A stretch of 64,000 bases of DNA. It comes from Spinellus fusiger. Its lineage: Eukaryota; Mucoromycota; Mucoromycetes; Mucorales; Phycomycetaceae. The translations under genes were made by a program, and so were the position numbers. The stretch's first letter is position 1; each line of letters begins with the position of its first letter. Below, in pieces: positions 51,401 to 62,375 of this stretch. Location: positions 62,001 to 126,000 of the forward strand of contig JALLLS010000023.1 in assembly GCA_025094145.1 (NCBI GenBank), in the 5' to 3' direction. The notes under the pieces were generated by a model. It was not told the DNA's origin and did not search any database. It worked only from the letters and a program-made list of their open reading frames with translations.

Positions 51401-51765
51401 TCTTGCCAGCAACCAGACATGACAGAAGCAGGCTCATACGTTGGAGAATGGGATGGCTTCCTGGTAAGCCACGTCCATGTCAGTGCAGTCCAGCAGAGCA
51501 CACCTCCAGAAGACATCTTGCAGAGTGTCCAGCAATTCCAAGGGACCTATGGGATCAACTACCACCAGCACCACAACACTGCCATCCATTGGATCACACC
51601 ATCAACTGTCTTTCTAAGAAATCTTCTTCCTGTCCTTCTTTCTGGGTGCCTCTACATACAATTCTCTGGCATATAGACCAGCTTTGCAACCCTGACAGTG
51701 AGTTTAGTCCCCACTCAAGTCCAGGCATGCTTTGGCATGATCAGGTGCACCAGGTGCATGAATGA
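48442..51765 (+). CDS. LINE ORF2: APE endonuclease and reverse transcriptase
   Basis: ORF2 is 1,107 aa. The N-terminal endonuclease (residues ~1-220) has GLWNANGLQ, LFITETWLL (catalytic Glu), IICGDLNARLG and GSDHRLLS (catalytic His). The reverse transcriptase (about 460-780) has FPIFKKGDPSDPANYRPISL, FRPRRGALDQALCL, VVAYLDIKAAYDTVDR, GVLQGSVLSPHLYSIYINPL and NSLFFADDIAVFG (active-site FADD). The C-terminal zinc-binding region reads PRPCQCSPAEHTSRRHLAEC (CxC, H, H, C). No RNase H domain is evident. The start ATG lies in ATGAATAG and overlaps the ORF1 stop by 8 nt, so termination-reinitiation is the likely way to translate it. Confidence 0.95.
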   Translation: MNRVSIGLWNANGLQQSMVYDIMTHSHSFTMLFITETWLLSPSHLPTSWTQFHTYGKPVENSYRGSLGICALVSPSCPYHVTHIPMPSPYALGVQIGSLRIICLYLPPSLSLEDTFAVLNSIPLTEDTIICGDLNARLGAVLGDHDTNPRGTALLEWLEERQLYVQNSMHAFGQATYHSFRQEQEMSSIVDLFVSNCLFDNTFMMVYGDLSLGSDHRLLSMTFDHDMSTAPLTPPPIRRMWNLSCLVEPDVADLYRDKFDSLSSQLCQLITSTVSNPPGVCPDIDGLTDQLSSCIYSALDSSVGSKTHRPAHWQKFWSEALQVAVEKREHSFKSWKRARGLDKVCWWQRHLDAQRAFRCEVQRAKRRHWQEFCKSMERDYAKATSKVKQIRRRRQPQQTFQHPDGPAAAAEVMSQHLESVYRGSLLTSLRPPVTAQQHQHPFPAATTPFSQPVVKFCMKLLPNRKAPGVDHLRAEMLKPLSTTIVPILSGLFTMCWQWSYVPLPWRQAQVFPIFKKGDPSDPANYRPISLTSVLRKLFEVCLAPDLHKYSPPLDVAQGGFRPRRGALDQALCLHNLMKRYYQRHHHYPVVAYLDIKAAYDTVDRNLIWDALHKRNTPPPLLALLVHLFDDVHVSVILNNYVSSSFSPVTGVLQGSVLSPHLYSIYINPLACLFRSVATATTTTHVQSSSPSSLAEYEESLTDNSSTTMDKPTGINSLFFADDIAVFGKVGEVQHMLRLAEHYSVSVGFRWSPSKCAVVLPPSVSQANQFKIYGEALPAANEFIYLGMPFVYNGINSSGIISHRKQATMFAMSTLHAVGASRSGFSLLLSSRLYKTFIRPKFEYGLAITVLLKKDIKALEKIQDRCLRMIIGGHPTSSTQVLKHICDLPSMSFRSDSLKTRFCLRAASLPPQCLLSLLLNSPGVPLLEPLTKNHLFASLPGVLPESSAQLRQYFQQQHQQLLDQYLQVTDKVLIKACRPTLGIDPVLFLPATRHDRSRLIRWRMGWLPGKPRPCQCSPAEHTSRRHLAECPAIPRDLWDQLPPAPQHCHPLDHTINCLSKKSSSCPSFWVPLHTILWHIDQLCNPDSEFSPHSSPGMLWHDQVHQVHE

Positions 51766-52005
51766 ACAGCTTTTTGTTCTGCTTCTCTGGCCTCCTCCCT
51801 CTCACTGTTACAATCTTTTAACACAGCTGCAGAGTGGAGAGCAGGGACAGCCTTAAAGTCTAGTAGTCTTAGTTTCTTTCTCTTGCCTGTCTTTTTTTGT
51901 TCTTTTGTCCTGTAGAACTTTTTTGTTTATTTCAATTAGTGCAAGGAGTGCAGTAAGGCTTCATTAAGCAAATGCATATATCTCCTTTAATAAAAAATCT
52001 TTAAC

Positions 52006-52020
52006 CTATACTATCACGGC
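52006..52020 (+). repeat. Target-site duplication, right copy (orphan tRNA-His 5' fragment)
   Basis: CTATACTATCACGGC, identical to 47317-47331. This fragment of the first 15 tRNA bases, cut from the rest of the gene, lies directly before the original upstream flank (CTAGATGTTCG). Confidence 0.9.
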
Positions 52021-53164
52021 CTAGATGTTCGTGTCGTTCCCTAATTTTAAGACAATAGTTCTAAGCCCGGAGGTATGTGCACAGAGTGAAATAGCTAGTG
52101 ATTCTTGGTTTGGGCTTCAGTCCAAACTCTCATGTTCCGACTTCAATCCAAAGATTCTTCATGAATTGGTCAACATGAGTAGTATGCTGTGACATTCAGA
52201 ATACTCTATGAAAGCTTGAGTGCACACAAGTACCATAGTAGATCTCTGTATCATCTCACTGATCAGTTGTAACTACAAATCAACCTTCTAAGCTCAAATT
52301 ATTATCAGATACTTAATGAGCTGCCTTCATCTATAAATCCTTAGTGGATTAAATAAGACCTATCAAAGGCAATTAAAAGTGAAGACATAATAGATGGCTC
52401 TATAATGGTGTGCTTATTCAATGAACCAACCATAAGGCTCCAACATGTAGTCTACCATTAGGTAGAACAGCTACACCAACCATAAAGCTACACCTATGTA
52501 AACTACCATAGGATAAATCATCTACACCAACCATACAGTTGCATCTATCAATAAGCTATGCCATGGACTAATCATTAACTACCAAAAGGTAGAATGCCAC
52601 TGAAGGATAAGCACCCACAAAAAGTATAAATAATGAACCACTCTTCACTTAATAAAAATCATCTTTGTTCAGTCTTGTTATTTTCTACTTGTCTGAATAA
52701 TCACAACATTGTTGCTATTAATGTAGATGCAACAAGCAGTGATTCCATTTAAATATATTTATGAGGTGGGTATATCCAATTAAACAGGGTTGGTATATTA
52801 TAACCTTAAATTTAAATGTCAAGTGGGGAACCTGAATATCTTTCACTTCTTTTCTTGTAGTGGTTGTTTCGACCATTGGACAGCACAATGATGTTTTGTC
52901 TTATAGCAGAATCTACTATAGAAATCCAAAACATGGAAAATACATAGATGTCTTTTTTCTTATCTTTTTTTTTTTAAAAAAAAATTCAGCTGCACATAGT
53001 GTGGATAATGTCCTTACTTGATCATAAAACCATACAAGGCCCTCTGAACACCCATCCTCTCCCCAATATTATCTCTTCTCCTATATTAAGACACGCCCAT
53101 ATATATAAAGATAAACAGAGTATAAACATTGTTCTAAATAATAAAACCTGGTGACTAAAAAGTC
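52021..53164. other. Spacer with degenerate internal repeats
   Basis: No gene is recognised. Between about 52425 and 52600 the phrase ACACCAACCATA(A/C)AG with CTACCAT(T/A)AGG recurs three to four times as an imperfect 60-70 bp repeat. The first part was the original upstream flank of the tRNA-His gene before the LINE inserted. Confidence 0.45.
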
Positions 53165-56100
53165 TTAACTTACAAGAGCGTATACATCTGGCAGTTTAAC
53201 ATAATCTACTGTTGGATATTCCTCTCGTGGAGCTATTTTGCAATCATCTACATACATGAAATAATGATATTGTGCTTTGTATATTTCTATAAGATCCTTG
53301 ACCCATACAGATGTGGAGTTCCTTTCGTTGATCACTTCCTAATATCAAAAAGAATGACTCGAATGATAAACTCAGGTATGTCACTTACTGAGGGTGTGTA
53401 GTTCTTTAAAAATATAATATTGCCTAAAGTTGCATTCATTCCCAAAGAAATCAACCCCTCCATGGGGTTCCTATAGGAAGAATAATTGTTAGGTGAGATA
53501 GAAACCATCAAATTATAGACTTACACTAAGCTCTCCTGTTTATAACAGTAAGCTGCCACTTGCTTCACAATGTCATCTTGAAATAGAATCCTCAGTGGTC
53601 CATCAGGGTTGATTTTGTTATACTTCCCCCAAATAAGCTTATGTGCTACATTTTCATAATAACCTACTTTATCAACATAATCCACCATTTTCTGGATGAT
53701 CATTGGGCTCATAACAATGTGATAAGCATCTGTAGTTATAAATCCACCTAAGCAACATCCGTACTAATGTGTTAGCAACTATCTGTCACTTGAATATGGT
53801 ATGTTACCTGTCTTTCTGGGAAATATTATAGTTGCGGGAGGAACATCAGCGGATGACCACTGGATGGCACTAAACTCTATCATAATCACATTCCTGGACT
53901 TTCTAAAGTTTTTGATTATTTTATGAAGAGAGCGATCTGATCGGTCAATCTGTAAAAGGTATCAGCGAAATACAAAGTCAATGGTCCCATGAAAAGTAAG
54001 CTGAAGAGTTATACTTCTTAATAAACTTACAGCAACAATGCGAGTGTTTTCAGTTGCAGAAGAATGATAACTATCAATAGTTTGTCTGAAAAGAGTTGAG
54101 AGTGAAGAATTGCCCAAGACTTGAATGCTGCGACTAGTACTGAAGGATTCCATCATCTAGTATCCCATAAGCGAATTTTAAGTTAATCTATTCATATCTT
54201 ATATATAGATCCACTTCTTACTTCAGCTGAAAACTTGAGAATATTGGATAATAAATGAAAGTTGTATATTTTATCATTCGCAAGATCAGTGACGTGAGTA
54301 GTGTTGATAATATCGTTTGAAGGTCGAGGTGGAAGATTCTTTAGATAGACGGCATATACAAGAGATCTTCCAGAGGCAACATTGAGTAATTCTCCCACTT
54401 CACGAGATCCAGGGACAAATAACAATGCTTCTGTCAAAATAGTCTTACTACTGACAATGTATGCCTAAAAGTATGTATTAACGTGTATCCAATTGAAAGT
54501 ATATAAACGCCTACAGTAACATTGAGATCCATTGAGTTTTTGAATTTGCTAAAGGCAACAATTTTTCCATCGCTCTTCACATTGAAAACATCTGGTACAT
54601 AACCCTCACAAAATCCCTTTAAAAAGTGCAATGGAACAGAGCTTGTTGATCTAATATTTTTTCCGTTGTTTTCAACTTCACACTGCAAAAGAAAGTTGCT
54701 AATCATCCTATAGTGAGTCCAATGAGATGTTTATATTAAATACCTTATGTCCTTGACATCTTTCTGGCGATTAGGTAAAGATGAAATATAGATATCCATG
54801 ACTTCATAGCTTGGATGGGCCAAGTCACCCTTCCAATGAAAAGAGGAATAGGTTACAGTCCCTGTCTGTAGTCTTGGATCAACACTACGAGATGAGGAAG
54901 AAGAGCTCCGACTGGATGTAGACTGGACTGGTCGAGCCAACTCAACAGCACCAGAAATATTCGATGGCCATGAAGAGCGAGAGGGAGACACTAGAAAAAG
55001 TATACGATCTATAGTTAATAACCAACACAATCTTACTAAATACCTTCTCTACCTGGTTTAGACGTAGCAGACATTTCTGGACTCATATTTAACTTTCCTA
55101 AAGCATATATGTTGGTGGTTAATCTCTTGATTTTCATTTACCTTTCCCTGCAACAAACATGTATTAGTATGTATTAGTATGTATATATATGTGTGTGTAT
55201 GTGTGTGTAGATCGTAAGAACTACCAACTACCTTTTCCTGGTGATGGATGTTTAGATCTTGAGCTGCTTTGGTGGCTAGAGGATACCGATTCATAGGAGG
55301 CACTCTTTGGTATCGCTCTAGTTCCACTTGCACTAACAGAGCGTGATGTCCCTTGAATCTTTTGCACCAAATCATCTAATAAATCTACATTGTTGGCAGG
55401 CTGAACTATGTAATATGTTAAAATAATAATGTCATGGCCTCACTCGTACCTGGTAGAGGAGCTCTCTTCACATGTCCAAATGCTCTTGCTGGAGATTCTT
55501 TACGTATTTTATCGGGATGGTCTTTTCTCTCTCGAGCCTTCTGAGTGTCATGAGAGGCTGCAACAAAATCTCGTTTGTTATTTGAGTTTAATTTTGCTGT
55601 TGTTGGTGTAATGGAGGATGACGAGTATACTCTTTTCAAGGTTGAGGAAGGTATAATCACCGGCACACCCTCATTGACACTAGTGGTGTTATTGACACTC
55701 GTAGTGTTGTTGGTATGATTGGTATGATTGGTATTGATGTTGTTACTGGCACTAATATTACCACTAGTAATGATATTTGTGCTACTGGTGTTGATTGGAT
55801 TAGCAATAGTATTGGTACCGATACCAACATTGGCATGGGTAGTGTTATTGGTGGTGCTATCGACATTGAGATCATTACTGGTACTAGTATTGATATCGAC
55901 ACTGTTGATAGTATTGGTGATAATAGTGGTACTATTAATGACATTGGTGTTGATACTGTCGCTGATACTCTCACTTTCACCTTCATTTCCACTTTCACTG
56001 ACACTGGCATTGGTCATCGTAGGCGAAGAAAAGGCCTAGTTTAATACAAGAAAGTGAATATCATGTTACAAGCACTATATTTACTATTGGTTGTATGTCT

Positions 56101-56455
56101 ACTGGTTCTGGTAATGAGTCCTGCTGAATGGCATTTTGTGTTGTTCTCTCTACTGCTTTTATGTAGTTTTGTTTGAATACGTTTAAAAGGTCAGGACAGT
56201 TGAGGTTATCTTCAGGTTCCCAGCTGTTTTGACTAACAATACACATTATTGGTTTACCCATACTGTCATTGTCATTGTCTCTAAAAAAAACTCTTTATGT
56301 AGCATGTGAGTGTTTTATTGCTTTATGTTTATGACAACTCACCACCTATCATCGTAATTCTTCCATTTGATCAGGTATTCTACTTTTTGACCAATGACTC
56401 TCTGGTCAAGAACAGATTCAACCTCATAATAAGAAGATAAGTCTTCTTCTTCCAT
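53165..56455 (-). CDS. Large multi-exon chromodomain protein
   Basis: The N-terminus carries a chromodomain: SSYYEVESVLDQRVIGQKVE, YLIKWKNYDDR and SWEPEDNLNCPDLLNVF. The aromatic cage candidates (Tyr of YEVE, Trp of IKW, Tyr of KNY) are present, so binding to methylated histone H3K9 is plausible. An insertion of about 18 residues (DNDNDSMGKPIMCIVSQN) splits the third strand from the WEPE helix. A Ser/Thr/Asn-rich linker of about 200 residues follows, then Ser/Arg-rich exons. A long folded-looking C-terminal region has GKIVAFSKFKNSMDLNV, GSREVGELLNVASGRSLVYA, NVIMIEFSAIQWSSADVPPA, GGFITTDAYHIVMSPMIIQK and SVWVKDLIEIYKAQYHYFMY. I do not recognise this part. The layout recalls Chp1 of the RITS complex, which is inference only. 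Start 56455 (MEEEDLSSYY) was preferred over an upstream ATG at 56587. The stop at 53165 is tentative, because GTAAGTTAA could be a donor. Confidence 0.65.
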
Positions 56456-56866
56456 GACGGATAATGGGTTCAGTAAAGGTACAGCAGGCAGAAGATAAGA
56501 AAAAGCATGGCAATGGCGAATTAAACATAATGTATACATGTGACTGTCCACTCTATCAACGTAATCACAAAGCCTTGAGGAAGCCATGAGCTGAACCTGT
56601 CGTAGGCCAGTAGTAAGGCAATAGAAGAGTCTTCTGTTGGCTGTGTGTCATTTAAACTTTAATATAAGCTACTCTCTATTATAGACTCTAGCTATACATA
56701 AGTCAGTGCAACAGTCACTCATGAAGAGTGAGTACACCATGAAGAACAGGCAGAGTGGAGGCATCGTCCAAGGCAGTGGAGGTCATCTCATTAGCAGTCA
56801 CTATATTCTAGGCTGATAGAATGACTAACGCATCAGCCAAAGGTCTTATCTCTCAAGGTAGCTACT
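56456..56866. promoter_or_regulatory. Divergent intergenic region (chromodomain gene / SKI3)
   Basis: The 411 bp between the two start codons are the only space for both promoters. An in-frame ATG at 56587 could extend the chromodomain protein by 44 residues. No clear motif is seen. Confidence 0.4.
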
Positions 56867-59800
56867 ATGAATTCAAAGGCAGATCTTAAGGTGGCCAGAG
56901 ACGCTATCAGTGGAAAGCAGTATGAAGAGGCCATCAAGGCATGCAGAAGAGTTCTCATGTGGGAGTCTGGCAATTACAACGCGTAAGTGTATTTATTCAA
57001 CTAAGCATACTCAGTACTCCTAGCCATGTCTTCCTTGGTGTTGCCTATACCAATTTGAATCAGGACGCAGAAGCAGAGGCTTCTTATAAAGATGCTATTG
57101 AGATCAACAATACACAGCCTCTTGCTTGGCATGGACTTTTGAGCTTTTATGAAAAGAGAGAGCGTCATAAAGATGTTGTTTCAACCATACAACAGCTATT
57201 ACCACAGGCTGTTAAAAAGTATGTTTGTATATTATGTGTTTATGTGTTTATATGTTTATAAAATGGCAGTCGGGATGGACAAAAGATAGCAAAATATCTT
57301 GGCAAATTGCTGGTTATTTACGAGTCAAAAGAAAAGAATGACGACAAGGTAATCTTTTTGTTTTATAGATTTACAATACTTACATTTCTAGCATATAGAA
57401 GTACTCAAGTACTTTTTGCCTGACAGTCAATATTACGATTTTATCAAAGATTCTTCCAATATCCCACAACCCATTGATATTTGGACAAAACTAATTGCCA
57501 ATATAGAGGAGGAAGAGGCCGGCGTCATTGAGTCCCGTTTACAAGCACGCCGCTTTACGATGAATTCGGCTCCGTTGAATCAGTTAAAGTCAGAAATAGA
57601 GATAGATGTCTATAAAAAGTCAAAGCTTGGAGATATGTACCAGTCATTGTTGGACTTGGATCCAGATAATAAAGAAGAGGTGCAGACAAAACTATTGTCA
57701 TTCTACCGTAAACGTTTAATAGGTCTTTTAAAAAAATCAGAGGTAAGCCTATAAGGTATATCTATCAGTAAAATTGTACTGAATCAAAGCAAATGAAATA
57801 GCTCAGTGCAAAGATGATGGCACTGGCCAATGCACTGGTAGAGGCCAATGCGAGCGATAGTCTTCCTTATGAGATGATCATTGAAATGTCAGACGTCAAA
57901 ACTCCAGGTAATTTCAAAAGAAAGTAATATTATATGAATCATTGCTATTAGATCAGTACAATGAAACTATTTTGAATACCTTGTGTGAGCGCTTCCCAAA
58001 CAGTGGAACAGCCAAGCTTTTTCAAGGCTACCATCTTTATAAACAAGGAGAAGTAGATGAAGCCTTTGATCTATTTTCGGTGAGTTGGATCGGTGCCGTT
58101 TCTTGGAAGTAGGACATATTTTAATATATCTGTTGATGGAATACAGGAAGGGTTGGAGTTATCACCCGATAGTTTGTATGGCTATCAATGTCTAAGCTGG
58201 ATCTATCTAGACGCAAAGGAATTCGAAACAGGATTAGAATATGCTAAACAAGGACGAGAACTTGTTCAGAAAGTCACCAAAGAAACAGGAGAGCAGTTCA
58301 AAAAGTAACTCATTATAAACATGATAGAATAACTCAACCTTATTCTTAGTGTCTTGTTTTCTATGGAATTATGCATGGCCCACTGCTACCGACATCTGAA
58401 TATCAAATACCATACAGATGCTATGGTTCTCTATAAGAAAATTCTTGATTGTGTGCCCAATACTGTTAGTGCTCTCGAGTAATGAAGCGATGATAAGTAA
58501 TACATGAGATTCCTATTAAGCAGTATATGTATTTAGGGTGTTGGTCTGATACTCTGTACAAATAAGAAATATGATGAGGCTCTTGAATACTTTGAAAAAG
58601 TGTATAGTTATGATCCAACTCGTCATGTTGCTCTTGCAGAGATTGGCTGGATCTATTGCCAAAAACAAGACTTTGACAAGGCTATTCAATACATCGAGAG
58701 TGCTATTAAGATGGAAGACAATGTTGCAGAATATGCCTATCGACTAGGCCGAGTTTATTGGAATATGGGAGGTAATGCACTATAATTGAAGATGTGTTCT
58801 TACCTGCTTGTATCCAAAGATTCATATAGACAGAATCAGAGCTATGCCTACAAATACTTTATACAAGCTGTCAAAATTGATCCCCAGTTTTCAGCTGGCT
58901 TTGCTTATTTGGGTCATTACTATCGCACCATTCAACAAGATCATGTTCGTGCTAAAAAATGTTACGAAAAGGCCTATATGCTTGACCCATTAGATGCTGA
59001 AATCACTCTTCCATTGAGTGATTATTACGTTCAAGACAATAATCATGAAAAGGCCGAAAGTGTCTTTAGACAAATAACAAATCTCCTACCAAAGACTGGC
59101 TGGGCATGGAGACGTTTGGGCTATACATCAATGGTAAGTTCTTTATTGTGCTTTTAATGCTCACATATTTAGAAAAATGATGCCTATTCAGAAGCCATCA
59201 CATGTTTTCAAAAAGCATTGAGAACCAATGCAAATGATGTACAATGTTGGGAAGGATTGGCAGAGGCCTATGCTCATGAAGGACGCTATGTTGCCTCTTT
59301 AAGGGCTTTTGAGCGTACAACTGACTTGGATCCACTGTCGGTTCATGCTCATTACCAAACAGCATTGGTAAAACAAAAGGTTGGCATGTTAGAGGAGGCT
59401 GTTGCTGGTTTTTTGAAGGCATTGTCTTTATTGGAAGAGCAAAGCCACTCCAGTACTACTGAGATACCCATTCTCCATGGTCTTGCAAATACTTATCTTG
59501 ACCTTGCAAAACAAGACTTCCAGCACGGCTTTTTTGGTCGTACTGCTACAGGTTGTGGTTTAGTTTTTCAAACTGCACTGAGAGGGTTGAAGCAAGATGT
59601 TAGCATTCTGTGTCTATGGAAAATCATTGGAGATGCCTGTGTTATGTACCGTCTTGTCCCAAGCTATATCCATCTTTGTCCTTATGTGGCTTTACAGCAG
59701 ATCCTTGGTCTAGTGGCAAACCCTCATGACAGACTGGGCTTCACAGAGGACTCTAGCTCCAAGTTGATTATGGACTTTATTCAACTCAACATTTCTCAAC

Positions 59801-61764
59801 AAGATAATTTCTATTTACCACCAAAAACTGCACTAGATGCAGTGTATGCATGTGCTAGTTTTGCTTATAAACAAGCACTTGTATTATGCAGAAACCACCA
59901 AGCCATTGCTCCTGCTTACTGGCATGATCTGGCCCTCAACTATTACTGGACATCTGAAAACAGTCGCCTATCTGAAGAACAGGTTGAACTGACAAGTATG
60001 GCCATAAGATGTATTCGTATGGCACTAAAAATGGATCCTACACACTCTCACTATTGGAATACATACGGTGTTATTACCATGCGTGAGTCGCCTAAACTCA
60101 GTCAGCATGCTTTGATCAAGGCAATGGACTGTAATACTCGGGTAAGACACTAAAAAAAACACCCCATTCTTTGTGAGGGTCTTAATACTTTGACATTGGG
60201 CTAGAGTGCTATTCCTTGGACAAACTACGGATTTTTATGTTTGTCTCGCAAAGACTATGAACTGGCAAACCAAGCATTTGAGACAGCTCATGGATTAGAC
60301 CCTGAGTGCATTACAGCATGGGTTGGACAGGCTTATGTTGCTTCTCTCTGGGGCAATGATGCAGCTGCCATCTTTGAACACGCCTTTGAGTCTAGCAATG
60401 GATCAGCTGTAAGTAGCAGTTTTTATATATATATATTTATTATTATTATTTTGAAAAGATAAACAACATCATGTATTGACGAGGTTTCTATAGATTGAAG
60501 CTAGCTACGGTTATGCAGATACAGTATTCAACCAACTCTCAGTCACCAACCACTTGTTAGATGGAACACATTTACTATCCCCTGCATTTGCACTTCAAAA
60601 ACTCACCGAACAGAGAATCAACGATGCTTTGGCCCTTAATTTATTAGGTCTTTTGTTAGAGAGATTACATCAATTTGCTCGTGCAGCAGAGGCATTTGCA
60701 GGTGCCATTCTTGCCCTAGAGAACCAAGCTGAAGACGGTATTCTTGAGGAGAGTGAACAAAAAAGAAGAATGGCCAAGGTGCATGGCAATCTAGGCCGTA
60801 CTTTGTGTGCATCAGGGGATTTTGAAGGTGCTATTGCTAGTTATCAAAATGCATTGATGTTAGGGGAGAGTGAAGGCTCAGCACGCGTGTATTGGCAGTT
60901 GGGTGCAGGCATTGCTCATTACTTTGAAGATCAGTTAGAAGCATCTTTGGAGATGTTTGAGACAGCGCTGAATGAAACAGAATCAGATACAGCTTTACGC
61001 CAAGATGTCGTTGTTTTATTAAGCAAAGTACTTTGGGCACTTGGTGGTGATGAACAGCGTACAGTTGCTAAGGAACAGCTATTCTCATGGTAACCTTCAT
61101 CTGACCAGAAACACCATTGATTCATTCTATTTTTAGCATTGCTGATAACTCAAGTTATCTACCGGCTATTTTCTCTTTATGTGTTATGGGGATGTTGGAG
61201 GATGACCCAACCCTCACAGGAGCAGCCCTTCATGAATTAGGAAAGGTAGCTGTTAGTGAAGCATGTAAGTATAAAGTGTTGTTGATGTGTATTTGAGAGA
61301 TGAATCTAAAGTCATTCTTTCATAGTTGAATCAGATAAAGAGCAATGGATTCCTTGGCTATTCTCTCGTTTCCACAAACTTCAGGTAAACTATTGATTAT
61401 GTAATTTGAATACTATGAATACTACTAATGTTATTAATAGGGCACACAATCCCAAGCAATTCGTTCGGTTGCTAAAAGCATTCACCAACACCCTTGGCTT
61501 GCATTACTTTGGAGACGTATTGCATATGATTTGGTGCAAGAAACATCAGAAACACGTGATGTGACACACACCATGACATCTTCTGCACTGACCATGACAC
61601 TGGGCAACAGATCCACCTCTGCCGATGATAAAGCAGAAGCCTATGAGTGTGTAGCAAGAGCTAGTAAGGAGAAACAGGCATTACGCGAGGCTCAGAGGGC
61701 TATTATGGCAGCTCCTTGGCGCTTAAAATCCTGGAAAATATTGGCAGGATCCATGCAACAATAA
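56867..61764 (+). CDS. SKI3: SKI3/TTC37 TPR scaffold of the Ski complex
   Basis: Ski3 is the large TPR scaffold that links the Ski2 helicase and Ski8 in the cytoplasmic complex feeding mRNA to the exosome. The start ATG 56867 gives MNSKADLKVARDAISGKQYE followed by EAIKACRRVLMWESGNYNA. TPR units continue through the gene: VFLGVAYTNLNQDAEAEASY, ELSPDSLYGYQCLSWIYLDA, YDPTRHVALAEIGWIYCQKQ, DPQFSAGFAYLGHYYRTIQQ, CWEGLAEAYAHEGRYVASLR, CITAWVGQAYVASLWGNDAA and HGNLGRTLCASGDFEGAIAS. The C-terminal block is AIRSVAKSIHQHPWLALLWR, with the end APWRLKSWKILAGSMQQ (stop 61762-61764). About 15 introns of 40-70 nt interrupt it. The product is roughly 1,300 aa, similar to fungal Ski3 proteins. No frame damage was noticed. 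Confidence 0.9.
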
Positions 61765-62007
61765 AGCTGTCTTTATTTTTAGCTACATCACCAACGGTTA
61801 AACGGTATATCTAATGAACAATAAGAATTAAGTGTAACAAGAGGGAATGATATCATCCTTAGCTAATAAATAAACACAAACGTCAACTACTTATGTTACT
61901 GCTATTTCCTGTACAGAAATAGAATGATAAACAATAAATAGTTCTAATATAAGTAGGTATCATTTTCAAATACTACAACTTCAATTGCTGCTCTTTTACT
62001 ATTTAAC

Positions 62008-62230
62008 ATGGCCATTACCTGCTCTGACATCTTCAAGGTCCTATTTGCCATCATCCTACCTCCCTTGGGTGTCCTATTTGAAAGAGGTTGTGTCTGTGAT
62101 TTAGTAATTAACATTGCGTTAACATGTCTTGGTTATATTCCCGGAATAAGTAAGTAGTTCAGCAACCAACCAACGCAAGTACTAATATGTTGTTGTAGTC
62201 CATGCGCTGTATATTATTATAAAGTATTAA
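62008..62230 (+). CDS. Pmp3/UPF0057 small membrane proteolipid
   Basis: Pmp3-like proteins are tiny two-span plasma-membrane proteins affecting membrane potential and salt tolerance. Exon 1 (62008-62149) and exon 2 (62199-62230) are joined across a 49-nt GTAAGT...TTGTAG intron and give 57 aa. The sequence reads MAITCSDIFKVLFAIILPPL, then GVLFERGCVCDLVINIALTC, LGYIPGIIHALYIIIKY. It has the family pattern of LPP-xGV, a central RGC-x-D turn, and P-G-x-xHA-YII. Two hydrophobic segments flank the RGC turn. The exon 1 frame alone is under 60 codons, so the gene is easily missed. Confidence 0.92.
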
Positions 62231-62375
62231 TACCAACCCACCTGCTAAAGAAGAGTAGTTGATCATTTATTTCACTACCTAGAATCCATAGCACTGTATA
62301 CACTACTTCTATATAAATGTCCCTTGTTGTAATACATCTTATTTATTATTATCTCTCGTATTCTTCACTTTGTGA

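Larger units (their letters stand above)
47332..52005 (+). mobile_element. Full-length LINE (non-LTR retrotransposon) inserted at a tRNA gene
   Basis: The 4,674-bp element is bounded by a perfect 15-bp target duplication. It has a 188-bp 5'UTR, ORF1 (47520-48449), ORF2 (48442-51765) and a 240-bp 3'UTR ending TTTAATAAAAAATCTTTAAC without a long A tail. Both ORFs are uninterrupted, which suggests recent insertion and possible autonomy. It is transcribed away from the tRNA-His gene (head to head). Composition is less AT-rich than the flanks. Its endonuclease is of the APE type. The tRNA association recalls the TRE elements of Dictyostelium, but relationship to them is not shown. Confidence 0.93.

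Noticed and set aside
47332..52005. Possibility that the LINE lies inside a tRNA cluster and the right-hand match is a second tRNA-His gene
   Set aside because: The right copy contains only 15 bases of the tRNA and then unrelated sequence, which fits a target duplication and not a second gene.
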